Positions 63,449-64,000 of a stretch of DNA of 64,000 nucleotides are shown piece after piece (within the stretch, counting starts at the first letter, position 1; each line of letters starts with the position of its first letter). The notes below the pieces were generated by a model. That model saw only the letters and a program-made list of their open reading frames with translations. It was not told where the DNA came from and did no database searches. This stretch comes from Acetatifactor sp. Lineage in GTDB: Bacteria > Bacillota > Clostridia > Lachnospirales > Lachnospiraceae. A program made the position numbers and the translations under genes. The DNA is taken from NCBI GenBank assembly GCA_016290775.1, contig JAEEVF010000005.1, positions 124,001-188,000 on the forward strand. The letters are read 5' to 3'.

Positions 63449-64000
63449 ATGGATTTTGAAGAATTCAGAGAGAAGCTTAAGGAAGACCTCGGTGAACGCC
63501 TCTTCGCAAGAACCGGCGATGACTTCGAGATCACTTCCAGTAGCGTAACCAAACTGCAGAATGCCGGTTATGAAGGCATTACTGTAAGAAAGGAAGGCGA
63601 GGCGGTCGGCATCAATCTGGATGTCGCAGATTTCTACAAGGGTCTTGAGTCGGGAGCTGCTGATTATGACAGCGTTCTTGATAAGATCACTGAGATCGCG
63701 ATCCACGGTTTTGAGGAAGCGCCTGCTTTCAATGTATCGGACCTCGGTAACTACGAGGTCATGAAGGAACACCTTTCCATGCAGGTCGTACAGACTGAGC
63801 GTAACGCTGAGATGCTCGAAACAATCCCTCACAAGGAGATCGAGGACATGTCGGTTGTTTGCCGCTTTATCGTATCGTCTGACGGGGAAGGCATCGGCAG
63901 TATTCTTGTTACGAACCAGATCCTTCAGAGTATGAACGTGACTGAGGAACAGCTCTTTGAAGACGCCATGAAGTATGCTCCGGATCTTCGCCCCTCTGAG
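63449..64000 (+). CDS. DUF5688 family protein (partial, runs off the window)
   Basis: The ATG at 63449 follows AATATGGAGGAAAA, and the frame stays open for 184 codons to the end of the window. The protein starts MDFEEFREKLKEDL and contains KLQNAGYEGITVRKEG and VCRFIVSSDGEGIGSILVTN, matching DUF5688, a family common in Lachnospiraceae, often on accessory or integrative elements. The function is unknown. It may mark the left border of a mobile island that continues beyond the window. Confidence 0.85.
   Translation, partial: MDFEEFREKLKEDLGERLFARTGDDFEITSSSVTKLQNAGYEGITVRKEGEAVGINLDVADFYKGLESGAADYDSVLDKITEIAIHGFEEAPAFNVSDLGNYEVMKEHLSMQVVQTERNAEMLETIPHKEIEDMSVVCRFIVSSDGEGIGSILVTNQILQSMNVTEEQLFEDAMKYAPDLRPSE

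Overview
The window looks like a chromosomal segment of a fermentative, spore-former-lineage Firmicute, most likely a gut or rumen Lachnospiraceae (Clostridia). This rests on gene content: phosphate butyryltransferase plus butyrate kinase, LL-diaminopimelate aminotransferase, an ANTAR regulator next to glnA, an LplB/YtcP-type ABC transporter with no ATPase gene, lineage-restricted DUF families (DUF6062, DUF975, DUF5688, probably DUF6106), strong AGGAGG-type ribosome binding sites and TTGACA/TATAAT promoters. Base composition is roughly half G+C except for an AT-richer right end. Genus cannot be fixed from sequence alone.

Layout. 1-5.7 kb: tail of hisC, a small membrane exporter-like protein, a methyltransferase, Hsp33, then glnA, an ANTAR regulator and dapL. 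5.8-9.1 kb: gatCAB. 9.1-12.1 kb: two uncharacterised membrane proteins and guaB. 12.2-21.8 kb: a GGDEF-EAL protein with a long Lys/Glu tail, two overlapping MutS-like ATPases, and a membrane-anchored multidomain GH10 xylanase. 21.8-24.1 kb: a ZTP riboswitch with terminator, an unusual array of short-loop hairpins bounded by two identical 45-bp repeats, then a PurO-like IMP cyclohydrolase and a stand-alone AICAR transformylase, together replacing bifunctional PurH. 24.2-30 kb: a membrane protein, glnS, a YtxH-like protein, a TetR regulator, an esterase-like hydrolase and DUF6062. 30-40.1 kb: a two-component system, a GH31 glycosidase, an AraC regulator and a sugar ABC importer. 40.2-46.2 kb: an accessory operon of small membrane proteins, an MFS-like protein, two STAS anti-sigma antagonists around an RsbW-like kinase, a PAS-HD-GYP protein and another small protein. 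46.2-48.4 kb: ptb-buk, the last steps of butyrate formation. 48.5-57.8 kb: HerA-like ATPase, secA, prfB, two membrane proteins, tex. Then an 84-bp perfect palindrome, capA-like and LRR surface genes, rplM-rpsI, and an AT-rich end with a lone EAL protein, a structured leader and a truncated DUF5688 gene.

Themes. Polysaccharide use recurs (GH10, GH31, esterase, ABC importer, AraC). Cyclic-di-GMP turnover recurs (GGDEF-EAL, HD-GYP, EAL). Purine synthesis is tied to folate status by the ZTP riboswitch. Three unrelated proteins (GatA, GH31, LRR protein) carry an in-frame tandem triplication of 24-42 bp, and several others carry low-complexity Ala/Lys/Glu inserts or tails, so short in-frame repeat expansion seems common in this genome. 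No tRNA, 16S/23S rRNA, CRISPR array or transposase gene was recognised.
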